DNA from: Photobacterium sp. TY1-4
Lineage (GTDB): Bacteria; Pseudomonadota; Gammaproteobacteria; Enterobacterales; Vibrionaceae
Reading direction: 5' to 3'
NCBI RefSeq assembly: GCF_025398175.1
Contig: NZ_CP099734.1
Location: 3,348,001 to 3,412,000 of the forward strand
Length of the DNA stretch: 64,000 nt
Shown here: positions 8,553 to 15,625 of the stretch, piece by piece
Position numbering within the stretch: the first letter of the stretch is position 1
How the letters are laid out: each line of letters begins with the position of its first letter
The notes under the pieces: generated by a model
Databases searched by the model: none
What the model saw: only the letters and a program-made list of their open reading frames with translations
What the model was told of the DNA's origin: nothing
Program-made: the position numbers and the translations under genes

Positions 8553-8578
8553 AAAAAAAACAGGAAGGTCCACCTTCC
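8553..8578 (-). terminator. Terminator upstream of the brnQ leader ORF
   Basis: GGAAGGT / ACCTTCC, with a tight loop, is followed on the minus strand by TG and eight T residues. It lies between the likely promoter (8593-8622) and the leader ORF, so it would cut most transcripts very early, or it ends read-through from yjaG. An early attenuator is possible. Confidence 0.6.
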
Positions 8579-8592
8579 CGATGACCCCTAAA

Positions 8593-8622
8593 GTTATAAA
8601 CGCCCGGCCAATGTCCTGACAA
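8593..8622 (-). promoter_or_regulatory. Probable sigma-70 promoter for the brnQ leader
   Basis: On the minus strand TTGTCA (8622-8617) and TATAAC (8598-8593) are separated by 18 bp, each one mismatch from consensus. The start point would fall near 8587, about ten bases before the terminator stem at 8578. Confidence 0.45.
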
Positions 8623-8749
8623 GCCATGACGAGAAATAAGTGAATTCCTTCAGCGAACTAATAACATTCTGGTCAATTTGACTACACCAGAACAAAAATA
8701 CCAGAGTAATTTACTAAGATATCCAGCTGCACCTTCTTACGCCGGCCAT

Positions 8750-8775
8750 AAAAAAAGAGCCAGACGGCTCTTTTT
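8750..8775 (-). terminator. yjaG terminator
   Basis: AAAAAGAGCC / GGCTCTTTTT with a short loop, U-rich on both strands, 35 bases after the yjaG stop. Confidence 0.8.
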
Positions 8776-8809
8776 CCAGAAGTGTCAACTAAAGACTACA
8801 GGACTGTCT

Positions 8810-9397
8810 TTACAGCGCAATGCCCAGGTTGCTGATTGCATCTTCACGCAATTCTTTACGCAGACCTTTGATCAGTTCAATGTCCCGCTTCTCCGCTTCT
8901 TTCAGGGCCCGGAAAATCGCCCACTGCATGTCCCACTCGGCACACACGGCTTCATTGCCTTTCTGGTTGTCATTCGTCACCGCTTCCCCGGTCTGGGCAA
9001 ATTCCAGATCCGCCACGGTCTCCGCCGACAGGGAGCTCAACTTCTCCAGGGTCTCCAGCATCAGATCGCGATCCAGCAGCGCATGAAGCAGATCTGCCAG
9101 CGCCATACAGGCATCGATGGCCGGGTTCACCGCATACAGATCGTAGTCGTCAGCACTCGGAACCAGCTCTTCGAGCTTTTCCAGCTGCTTTTCAAAGTCG
9201 ATCTTGGCCGACTTCACCGTCAGGATCTCCCAGATGCTATCGAGGATCAGGCGGTATTTCTGGGCATCGGCAAACTCAGTTTCCCGGCAGAAAAACGCAT
9301 AGTTCGGATACATCCGCTCGCACAGCGAAACCATAAAGGTAATGTGTTGCCAGGGCTCTAATTTTTCTAGACGAAGCTGAACAGGATTCTTTAGCAT
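8810..9397 (-). CDS. yjaG: DUF416 family protein (YjaG-like)
   Basis: 195 residues, the usual length for DUF416/YjaG. It is soluble, acidic and mostly helical, with no signal peptide and no catalytic motif that I can name; its function is not established. Family assignment rests on the N-terminal FPxxLRLEKLEPWQHITFM-like opening (here beginning LRLEKLEPWQHITFM), the FCRETEFADAQKYR segment and the neighbourhood: in E. coli yjaG lies between hemE-nfi and hupA, and here hemE and hupA flank the same region. It is divergent from the dehydrogenase gene at 9467. Confidence 0.82.
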   Translation of the reverse strand: MLKNPVQLRLEKLEPWQHITFMVSLCERMYPNYAFFCRETEFADAQKYRLILDSIWEILTVKSAKIDFEKQLEKLEELVPSADDYDLYAVNPAIDACMALADLLHALLDRDLMLETLEKLSSLSAETVADLEFAQTGEAVTNDNQKGNEAVCAEWDMQWAIFRALKEAEKRDIELIKGLRKELREDAISNLGIAL

Positions 9398-9466
9398 GGA
9401 GTCATCTGCGGTAGTGATTTGAATAGGATTTTACTTGATTCGCCGCGTCGGAAAAAGGAAAAAGGA

Positions 9467-10378
9467 ATGCACAAGGTACTAATCATCTCGAAACAACAGC
9501 CGCGCTATCACCAACGCCTCAGCGCAGCGCAACTGCCCGGGCTTCATCTCACCGACGTCCCGGATGAAGCCGAGATTGTCCTGGCCGACCCGCCTCTGGT
9601 CGCTCCGATGCTCGCCGACTTGCCTGCGCTGTGCTGGATGCAGTCGACCTTTGCCGGGATCGATGCCCTGATGCAACCCGAGCTGCGCCAGGACTATCAG
9701 CTCACCAATATCCGCGGCCATTTCGGACCACTGATCGCCGAATATGTGCTGGGCTATACCCTGGACTATACCCGCCACCTGAGCCAGTACCGCCGGCAGC
9801 AACGCCGCGGCCAGTGGCAGCCCCTGCCCTACACATCACTCGCTACGCGCACCCTGGTCATCCTCGGGACCGGCTCAATCGGCACCCATCTTGCTGGCGT
9901 CGCAAAAGCCATGGGGATGACCGTGGTTGGCGTCAATCGCAGCGGGCGTGCCGAGCCGGCGCATTTTGACCGCATCTACCCACTCACGCAACTGACCGAC
10001 GCGCTGGCGCAGGCCGATGTCCTGGTCTCCACCCTGCCGGCAACCCCGCAGACTGATCGGCTGCTCAACCGTGACAGCCTGAGCCATTGCCGTGAGACGC
10101 TTGTCTTTAACGTCGGACGCGGCAACAGCCTCTGCGAAACCGGCCTACTGGCCGCAATTAATGCCGGACAGGTTGCCCATGCTTTTCTGGATGTGTTCAA
10201 CCAAGAGCCACTGCCACCGCATCATCCGTTCTGGCAGCACCCGCAGATCACCGTCACCCCGCATATTGCCGCCGAAAGCTTCCCCGAGCAGGTGTTCGAG
10301 ACATTCCGGGACAACTATCTGCGCTATACCCAACAGCAGCCACTGCATCATCTGATCAATTTCGAGCACGGCTACTAA
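9467..10378 (+). CDS. D-isomer-specific 2-hydroxyacid dehydrogenase
   Basis: 303 residues from the ATG at 9467, which AAAAAGGA precedes; the open frame begins 16 codons earlier without a better site. The family reduces 2-oxoacids such as glyoxylate, hydroxypyruvate or phosphonate-type substrates with NAD(P)H. Seen: the nucleotide-binding motif LGTGSIGTHLA at about residues 139-149, the substrate arginine in FNVGRGN, the catalytic Glu in the NQEPLP region and the catalytic His in TPHIAAES. The short N-terminal catalytic half resembles the GhrA-type subgroup. It is followed after 28 bp by the glycosylase-like gene, probably as an operon. The true substrate is not evident. Confidence 0.85.
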   Translation: MHKVLIISKQQPRYHQRLSAAQLPGLHLTDVPDEAEIVLADPPLVAPMLADLPALCWMQSTFAGIDALMQPELRQDYQLTNIRGHFGPLIAEYVLGYTLDYTRHLSQYRRQQRRGQWQPLPYTSLATRTLVILGTGSIGTHLAGVAKAMGMTVVGVNRSGRAEPAHFDRIYPLTQLTDALAQADVLVSTLPATPQTDRLLNRDSLSHCRETLVFNVGRGNSLCETGLLAAINAGQVAHAFLDVFNQEPLPPHHPFWQHPQITVTPHIAAESFPEQVFETFRDNYLRYTQQQPLHHLINFEHGY

Positions 10379-10406
10379 CTTTCACCGGAAAAACCAGGGA
10401 GCCCCC

Positions 10407-11003
10407 ATGGCATCGCAACAACTTGATAACCTGTTGGATCAAATACGCCGCTGCGAGATCTGCAAGGATCATCTCCCGCTCGGCCCACGACCGGTGATCC
10501 AGGCCGCGAGCAGCGCCAGGCTGATGATTGTCGGCCAGGCGCCGGGAACCCGGGTCCATGCCACCGGGATCCCGTGGAACGATCCGAGCGGTGATCGGCT
10601 GCGCACCTGGCTGGCGCTGGATCGGGACACCTTCTACGATCCCCGACAAATCGCCATCATGCCGATGGGGCTATGCTATCCGGGCAAAGGCAAATCCGGC
10701 GACCTGCCGCCGCGGCCGGAATGCGCGCCGCAGTGGCACCCGCAGGTGTGGCCGCTGCTGCCGGCGATCGGGATGACCCTGCTGGTCGGTCAGTATGCCC
10801 AGCAGCGCTACCTCCCGGACAAGCCTAAAACCCTGACCGAAACCGTCAGAGCCTGGCGTCAATGGGCGCCGCGTTATATCCCGATGCCCCATCCCTCACC
10901 GCGCAACACGTTGTGGCTGAAGAAAAACCCGTGGTTTGAAGCCGAAGTGGTGCCCTATATCCGCGAATACGTCCACCAGCACCTGGGGATTGCCGAGGGA
11001 TAA
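10407..11003 (+). CDS. Uracil-DNA glycosylase superfamily protein
   Basis: 198 residues. The fold family removes uracil or related bases from DNA. Seen: the first active-site motif GQAPGTRVHATGIPWNDPSG (about residues 45-65) and the second motif HPSPRN near residue 157, as in UDG families 4 and 5 and their uncharacterised relatives. An N-terminal C-x2-C (CEICKD) is present but the full four-cysteine iron-sulfur set of family 4 is not. The Asp or Asn at the catalytic place is not clear to me, so activity is uncertain. Probably co-transcribed with the dehydrogenase upstream. The start is preceded by GGGAGCCCCC. Confidence 0.8.
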   Translation: MASQQLDNLLDQIRRCEICKDHLPLGPRPVIQAASSARLMIVGQAPGTRVHATGIPWNDPSGDRLRTWLALDRDTFYDPRQIAIMPMGLCYPGKGKSGDLPPRPECAPQWHPQVWPLLPAIGMTLLVGQYAQQRYLPDKPKTLTETVRAWRQWAPRYIPMPHPSPRNTLWLKKNPWFEAEVVPYIREYVHQHLGIAEG

Positions 11004-11012
11004 TCCCGAAAA

Positions 11013-11047
11013 GAAAAAGCCCACACCGGCGACGGCGTGGGCTTTTC
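11013..11047. terminator. Bidirectional terminator between convergent genes
   Basis: AAAAGCCCAC / GTGGGCTTTT with inner GCC/GGC pairs lies between the glycosylase-like gene and hemE, with A and T runs suitable for both directions. Confidence 0.8.
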
Positions 11048-11120
11048 AATCGTCTCTGTCAATCAGAGCACGATGACTCAGTCCTGCTGCGATGAAGGCC
11101 AGCAGTGAAGTGTCGATATG

Positions 11121-12188
11121 TTATTTGTGGTACGGCTTGGACAACTCGTGGACCGCCTCAACAAAGACCCCGGCATTTTCCGGCGGCACGTCCAGGTGGA
11201 TCCCGTGGCCCAGGTTGAACACATGGCCGGTACCGCCATGGCCGAAGCCTTCCAGGATCGTCGCCACTTCCTGGCGAATGCGCTCAGGCTGGGCGTACAG
11301 CATGGATGGATCCATGTTGCCCTGCAGCGCCACTTTGTCGCCGACACGACGCTTGGCATCCGCGATATTGATGGTCCAGTCCAGGCCCACCGCATCACAA
11401 CCCGTCGCTGCGATCTGCTCCAGCCACATGCCGCCGTTCTTGGTAAACAGGGTGACCGGGACACGGCGACCGTCGTTTTCACGGATCAGACCGTCGACAA
11501 TCTTGTGCATGTAGCGCAGGGAAAACTCGTTGTAATCACGCGGGGTCAGCACGCCGCCCCAGGTATCAAATACCATCACCGACTGGGCACCGGCCTTGAT
11601 CTGGGCATTCAGGTACTCGATGACGCTATCAGCCAGCTTATCCAGCAGGGCATGCAGCGTCGCCGGCTCAGCGTACATCATCTTCTTGATTTTGGTGAAC
11701 GCTTTCGAGCTGCCACCTTCGACCATGTAGGTCGCCAGCGTCCATGGGCTTCCCGAAAAACCGATCAGCGGTACTTCGCCTTGCAGATCTTTGCGGATCT
11801 GGCGCACGGCATTCATCACATACTGCAGCTCGCCTTCCGGATCCGGCAGGCCAATCTTGTCGACATCCGCTTTACAAGTGATCGGACGCTCAAACTTCGG
11901 ACCTTCACCGGCTTCGAAGTACAGTCCCAGGCCCATGGCATCCGGAATGGTCAGGATATCTGAAAACAGAATGGCAGCATCCAGCGGAAAACGGCGCAGC
12001 GGCTGTAGCGTGACTTCACTGGCCAGCTCAGCATTTTTGCAGAGGGACATAAAGTCGCCGGCCACACTTCGGGTTGCACGGTATTCTGGCAGATAACGGC
12101 CTGCCTGGCGCATCATCCATACCGGTGTGCAATCGACCGACTGCTTCAGCAGCGCACGTAGGTAGCGGTCATTCTTTAATTCGCTCAT
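11121..12188 (-). CDS. hemE: Uroporphyrinogen decarboxylase
   Basis: 355 residues, as in E. coli HemE (354). It removes four carboxyl groups from uroporphyrinogen III to give coproporphyrinogen III in haem synthesis. Seen: the first signature [16 protein letters not shown] near residue 22, the [17 protein letters not shown] stretch with the catalytic Asp, the second signature [16 protein letters not shown] around residue 150, and the C-terminal [14 protein letters not shown]. In E. coli hemE lies downstream of nudC; here two exported proteins of unknown function lie between them. Its own promoter region is 12189-12390. Confidence 0.97.
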   Translation of the reverse strand: MSELKNDRYLRALLKQSVDCTPVWMMRQAGRYLPEYRATRSVAGDFMSLCKNAELASEVTLQPLRRFPLDAAILFSDILTIPDAMGLGLYFEAGEGPKFERPITCKADVDKIGLPDPEGELQYVMNAVRQIRKDLQGEVPLIGFSGSPWTLATYMVEGGSSKAFTKIKKMMYAEPATLHALLDKLADSVIEYLNAQIKAGAQSVMVFDTWGGVLTPRDYNEFSLRYMHKIVDGLIRENDGRRVPVTLFTKNGGMWLEQIAATGCDAVGLDWTINIADAKRRVGDKVALQGNMDPSMLYAQPERIRQEVATILEGFGHGGTGHVFNLGHGIHLDVPPENAGVFVEAVHELSKPYHK

Positions 12189-12345
12189 TCGGGACTCCCT
12201 GGGTAAATTCTGCGGCGTATTGTATCACTCCGGGTCGGCAACAAAAGAGCCCGATTGTTAAGCAGATCATGTTTATCACAACAATCCGACCTCCGGGTTT
12301 GCGACCCGACCCGCCACCGTGGTACAAAATCTGCGCGCTAGCAAC

Positions 12346-12415
12346 TATAACAATGATATTGCTCGTCAAAGAGCACGATAACTGCACCTTACCCCTCCGA
12401 ACGGAGGGTTTTTTT
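12346..12415 (+). ncRNA. Possible small RNA ending in an orphan terminator
   Basis: A clean plus-strand terminator (CCCTCC GAAC GGAGGG then seven T, 12393-12415) has no plus-strand gene upstream; the nearest genes on both sides run leftward. TATAAC at 12346-12351 could be a -10, giving a 55-60 nt RNA with a small 5' hairpin (TGCTC / GAGCA), an unpaired AACTGCACCTTAC stretch and the terminator. The -35 is poor. It does not resemble an sRNA I know. Confidence 0.3.
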
Positions 12416-12522
12416 ATGCCCAAAACAGGCCAATGATGGCACAGGCCCGATGGCGGCCACACCCGGCAAAGCACCCTGCCGGCAAAATGCCACAGCCCCA
12501 GAATCAAGAAACCAGAATCAAG

Positions 12523-12544
12523 AAAGGAGGCTCACGCCTCCTTT
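12523..12544 (-). terminator. Terminator of the exported-protein pair
   Basis: AAAGGAGGC / GCCTCCTTT perfect stem 35 bases after the stop at 12580, with CTTTCTTG following on the minus strand. Confidence 0.65.
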
Positions 12545-12579
12545 ACCCTGACCTCACTGCGTCGACCGCCTTGCGCGCG

Positions 12580-13347
12580 TTAGCCCGCAATCAGCTCGCA
12601 GACTTTTTTCGAGATCCCGGAGACATACCCCTGAGCCAAGTAAGAGGGACACAAGGCTTCCTGCACTTCGGAAGAATGCTTCAGGTACCCCTCAGCCCCT
12701 GCCAGTTTATGATCCCGGCAGTGTTGGGTCGCGACCGCCAACGCCGCCTGATAGTGCTGGTGTTTGGGCAACGCCAAGGTCTCCAGCACGCCTTTCGCCA
12801 CATCCGCCTCTTGACAGTAATTGGCATTGCGCTGCACGGCTGGCACGAAGAACGGGACCGATGCGGTCGATGAAACCTGCTTCAGCGCCCGTTGTCCCTG
12901 CTGGAACAGCAGGTCCGCCGGTGCCGAGAAATGCGCCAAGGTTTGAGCATATTCATAGGTACAGGCCGCATTCCCGTAGCGATAACACGGCGCGTAATAT
13001 TGCTCAGCCTGCGCCAGGTAGATCGCGGTAAACTCGCCATTGTTGACCAACTGCGGATACTGCAGCGCCAAACCCTTGCCGACCCCGATAATATCTTCCA
13101 GGCTCACCGTGGCCGTCAGCGATTTCAGAAACGCCACCCCGGCCTGATCAACCAGCGCCTGCCAGGTCGCTCCACGCTCTGCCGGACTGACATCCTGCAA
13201 ATGCGTGATCACCTCGGTCCAGGCCTGCTGCCGAGCCAGTTGCTGGAGTTCATCGAGCGAGTAGATCTGCGGCTCTGCCTGAGCGCTGACTGCCACAAAC
13301 GCCAAACCGATAGCCGCACCCCGGATACAAAAGCTCATACGTTCCAT
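12580..13347 (-). CDS. Exported cysteine-containing protein of unknown function
   Basis: About 255 residues. A signal peptide is clear: basic and polar start, a hydrophobic core (AAIGLAFVAVS) and an AQA cleavage site followed by EPQIYSLDEL. The mature part is helical and carries cysteines in CYRYGNAACTYEY, NYCQE, QHCRD, LCPSY and VCELI, an even set that could form disulfides in the periplasm. The repetitive helical look recalls TPR/Sel1-type folds, but I cannot confirm a family. The start used shares its A with the upstream TGA (TGATG), so translation is probably coupled; ATGs at 13356 and 13338 are alternatives. It lies between nudC and hemE. Confidence 0.7.
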   Translation of the reverse strand: MERMSFCIRGAAIGLAFVAVSAQAEPQIYSLDELQQLARQQAWTEVITHLQDVSPAERGATWQALVDQAGVAFLKSLTATVSLEDIIGVGKGLALQYPQLVNNGEFTAIYLAQAEQYYAPCYRYGNAACTYEYAQTLAHFSAPADLLFQQGQRALKQVSSTASVPFFVPAVQRNANYCQEADVAKGVLETLALPKHQHYQAALAVATQHCRDHKLAGAEGYLKHSSEVQEALCPSYLAQGYVSGISKKVCELIAG

Positions 13348-13835
13348 CAGCCCCATGCATCCTGCAGTAACTTCGCAAACTTACTATTGTAGGTCCCGTT
13401 TCCATTGAGTTTGATATTCAACTCAGTCCCATCCGGAGATAGGCTAAAGCTGGTATCACGCTCGGTGATTTTGCTTTGACCGCTGAAATTTAGTGTCTTC
13501 AGTTTGCTGAATTCCGCTTTATACAGCTCAGCATGATCAATCTTGGTACACAACGCCACCATATCGTCATAGATGTTGTTGACCTGACCGCCAACCCAGC
13601 CCGCCACGTTGACCGGATCTACGCGCGCTTCCTGGTAGTCATATCCAGACCAGGCTTGCCAGTCGATGCTGGCTTTCAGCTCGGCATTCCCACACTTTTG
13701 CTGGACCCGGGCGACCTCGCTTTCAATCACATCCTGGGACACCAGTTGCTTGGCTTTCACCTTGAGCCCGGCTGCGTTGGCGCCGCCCACCAGCGACATA
13801 GAGCATAAAATCAGAGCAATGTGACGATATTTCAT
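13347..13835 (-). CDS. Small exported protein of unknown function
   Basis: 162 residues from the ATG at 13835, chosen because GAGGAAGCT precedes it; the frame opens seven codons earlier without a site. Signal peptide: MKYRHIALILCSMSLVGGANA, then mature AGLKVKAKQL. The mature protein has two cysteines (QKCGNAEL and ALCTKID), perhaps one disulfide, and a C-terminal Gly/Asn-rich beta-like stretch. I recognise no family. Its stop overlaps the start of the larger exported protein, so the two form a translationally coupled pair and may act together in the periplasm. It follows nudC by 139 bp in the same direction. Confidence 0.7.
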   Translation of the reverse strand: MKYRHIALILCSMSLVGGANAAGLKVKAKQLVSQDVIESEVARVQQKCGNAELKASIDWQAWSGYDYQEARVDPVNVAGWVGGQVNNIYDDMVALCTKIDHAELYKAEFSKLKTLNFSGQSKITERDTSFSLSPDGTELNIKLNGNGTYNSKFAKLLQDAWG

Positions 13836-13974
13836 AGCTTCCTCAATTCGTATCACCGATCAAAATTATGGTCGCTGTTGTATATGATTCTGCCGGGCAC
13901 ATCTACCGCTAAGCACGCTTAATAGTGAGAATAGGAAGCAACCTCGAGGTGTTATGAAATTGACCGTTTTAACA

Positions 13975-14748
13975 TCACATGAGTTCCAGAGTCGCCTCGA
14001 TCAACGTCCGGGCAATGGTACCGGGAGGCGCCACGGGTGGCAGGTTATCCGCCCTGGCCCAAATCGCATCACTGAGCTCGGTATAGTCGGGTTTGAGTTC
14101 GCCACCGGCATAGTCGGCCAGAAACCCCATCATCAGGTTCGACGGAAACGCCCAGGGCTGGCTGGCGACATAACGAATATTAGTCACGTCAATACCGGTT
14201 TCTTCTTTCACCTCGCGCGCCACGCACTGCTCCAGGGTTTCACCGGCCTCAACAAATCCGGCGATCACTGTGTACATGCCGGTTTTATGGCGCGGATGCT
14301 GCGCCAGCAAAACCTGATCGTCTTTTCGGACCGCGACAATCACGCAGGGAGACAAGCGGGGATAATGATGAATCTGGCAAGCCGGGCAAGCCATCGCCAG
14401 CTCGTGGACGGCCAGGTGGCAGCGCTCCCCACAGGCGGCACAAAATGCCTGGCTGCTCAGCATATGCGACAGCTGTGTCGCCTTGCCGGCGAGGTTGAAT
14501 AATTCCCCATCGAGATGCAGTAATTCCCTTTGGGAGTAGAAATGCGCCTCGCCATCGCTTTCAGTCACTTCCAGCCAATACACCGGTTTATCGTGAAAAT
14601 GACCAATCAGGTGGGCCTGATCGCACGAAAACCCTAATTGTTCAGGCGTAGATAGTGGAAGCGTTTGATTTTCTAAGTATAACTGGCGATCTTTGACGAC
14701 ACACCAATAGGCGACATCTTGGTTATTTAACATCAATGTTACATCCAT
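13975..14748 (-). CDS. nudC: NAD(H) diphosphatase / RNA deNADding Nudix hydrolase
   Basis: 257 residues, as in E. coli NudC. It cleaves NADH or NAD caps of RNA to NMN(H) and AMP or 5'-phosphate RNA. Seen: a four-cysteine zinc ribbon (CAACGERC and CPAC, about residues 98-120), the Nudix box G-x5-E-x7-REVxEETG (GFVEAGETLEQ...) near residue 157, and the family signature SQPWAFPSNLM that marks NADH-specific members. The gene is divergent from rsd, as in enteric bacteria. Confidence 0.95.
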   Translation of the reverse strand: MDVTLMLNNQDVAYWCVVKDRQLYLENQTLPLSTPEQLGFSCDQAHLIGHFHDKPVYWLEVTESDGEAHFYSQRELLHLDGELFNLAGKATQLSHMLSSQAFCAACGERCHLAVHELAMACPACQIHHYPRLSPCVIVAVRKDDQVLLAQHPRHKTGMYTVIAGFVEAGETLEQCVAREVKEETGIDVTNIRYVASQPWAFPSNLMMGFLADYAGGELKPDYTELSDAIWARADNLPPVAPPGTIARTLIEATLELM

Positions 14749-14882
14749 CCTTGCAGGGTTTGATTTTTACTGGCAATCTAAACTTATCAACGGATGCGAT
14801 CCGTCAGACAAGGGTCTCTTTTTAAAGAGATTCAACTGTAGTTTCGTCAGTATTGATACTGGCCGATCATGAGGGCATGGTC

Positions 14883-15365
14883 ATGCTAAGTAAATTCGAG
14901 CAAGTTCAAAAACAGTGGGGCGGCACCAGCGATGTCATTGATCACTGGCTAATGTCCAGGCAACAACTCCTGATTGACTATTGCAAGCTTGCCGGGCTTC
15001 CGCCCTTCGAGCAAAAACAACGTCAACTCCCCACCGCAGCCCAGCTGCAACTGTTCAGCCAGCAATTAGTCGATTACATCTCCGAAGGTCATTTCAAAAT
15101 TTATGATATGGTCATGGCCCGCTGGAATGCCACCGGTTATTCGCCCACCGAAGAAATTTCAACACTCTACTCGCAAATCACCCGCACCACAGATCCACTG
15201 CTCAATTTTGCCGACCGCTACTGCGATATCGCAGAAGACGACGAGCTGCCGGATTTTGACACCGATCTGTCTCTGACAGGTGAGCTGATCGAGTCGCGGT
15301 TTGAACTGGAAGACGAGTTAATCGAGCTGATCAGCGAAAGCCTGGCCTGTCCGCCCGGGGCCTGA
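14883..15365 (+). CDS. rsd: Sigma-70 regulator Rsd
   Basis: 160 residues from the ATG at 14883; GAGGG lies seven bases before it, while earlier in-frame ATGs lack proper spacing. Rsd binds region 4 of RpoD and frees core RNA polymerase for other sigma factors; in E. coli it is called regulator of sigma D. Seen: the helical Rsd/AlgQ pattern with WLMSRQQLLIDYCKLAG, LVDYISEGHFKIYD and the C-terminal LESRFELEDELIELI-like end (here ESRFELEDELIELIS). Its neighbours nudC and hemE fit E. coli. It precedes the rpoC terminator from the opposite side, with 260 bp between. Confidence 0.92.
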   Translation: MLSKFEQVQKQWGGTSDVIDHWLMSRQQLLIDYCKLAGLPPFEQKQRQLPTAAQLQLFSQQLVDYISEGHFKIYDMVMARWNATGYSPTEEISTLYSQITRTTDPLLNFADRYCDIAEDDELPDFDTDLSLTGELIESRFELEDELIELISESLACPPGA

Positions 15366-15573
15366 TCGCCCAAGCAGAACCTGTCCTCCACCAGCCTGAT
15401 GCGCACATCGGGCTGGGTGGTATGACGCCGAAAATCCAGTCAAACTCTCAGCATATTCCCGCCCCAACGTCCCCCCTGATTTGCATCGCGTCGATACGAA
15501 ACCTACAGAGCTATCTCTATTTTGTTTTGCTGAGCGCTCTTCTTTGCTAAGCACCCCGCCATGGTACCGACAA
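15366..15573. other. Intergenic region between rsd and rpoC
   Basis: An imperfect hairpin (CCACCAGCC..GATG / CATC..GGCTGGGTGG, 15389-15421) follows rsd and is probably its mRNA end, although no U-tract follows. I see no gene or further signal in the remainder. Confidence 0.4.
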
Positions 15574-15602
15574 TAAAAAAGGGTACCCGAAGGTACCCTT
15601 TT
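15574..15602 (-). terminator. rpoBC operon terminator
   Basis: AAGGGTACC / GGTACCCTT with a CGAA loop, followed on the minus strand by TTTTTT, 25 bases after the rpoC stop. Confidence 0.88.
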
Positions 15603-15625
15603 CAATCAATGCGATAAACGAGAGA

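Noticed and set aside
8431..8622. 63-residue reading of the ORF upstream of brnQ from its first Met
   Set aside because: Its first part would cross the likely promoter and a terminator; only the last 33 codons are considered.
11118..11963. 281-residue plus-strand ORF opposite hemE
   Set aside because: Shadow of hemE; no ribosome-binding site or domain.
12497..12522. Direct repeat CAGAATCAAGAAA before the exported-protein genes' terminator
   Set aside because: Only two short copies 13 bases apart; could be chance or slippage and shows no link to a function.
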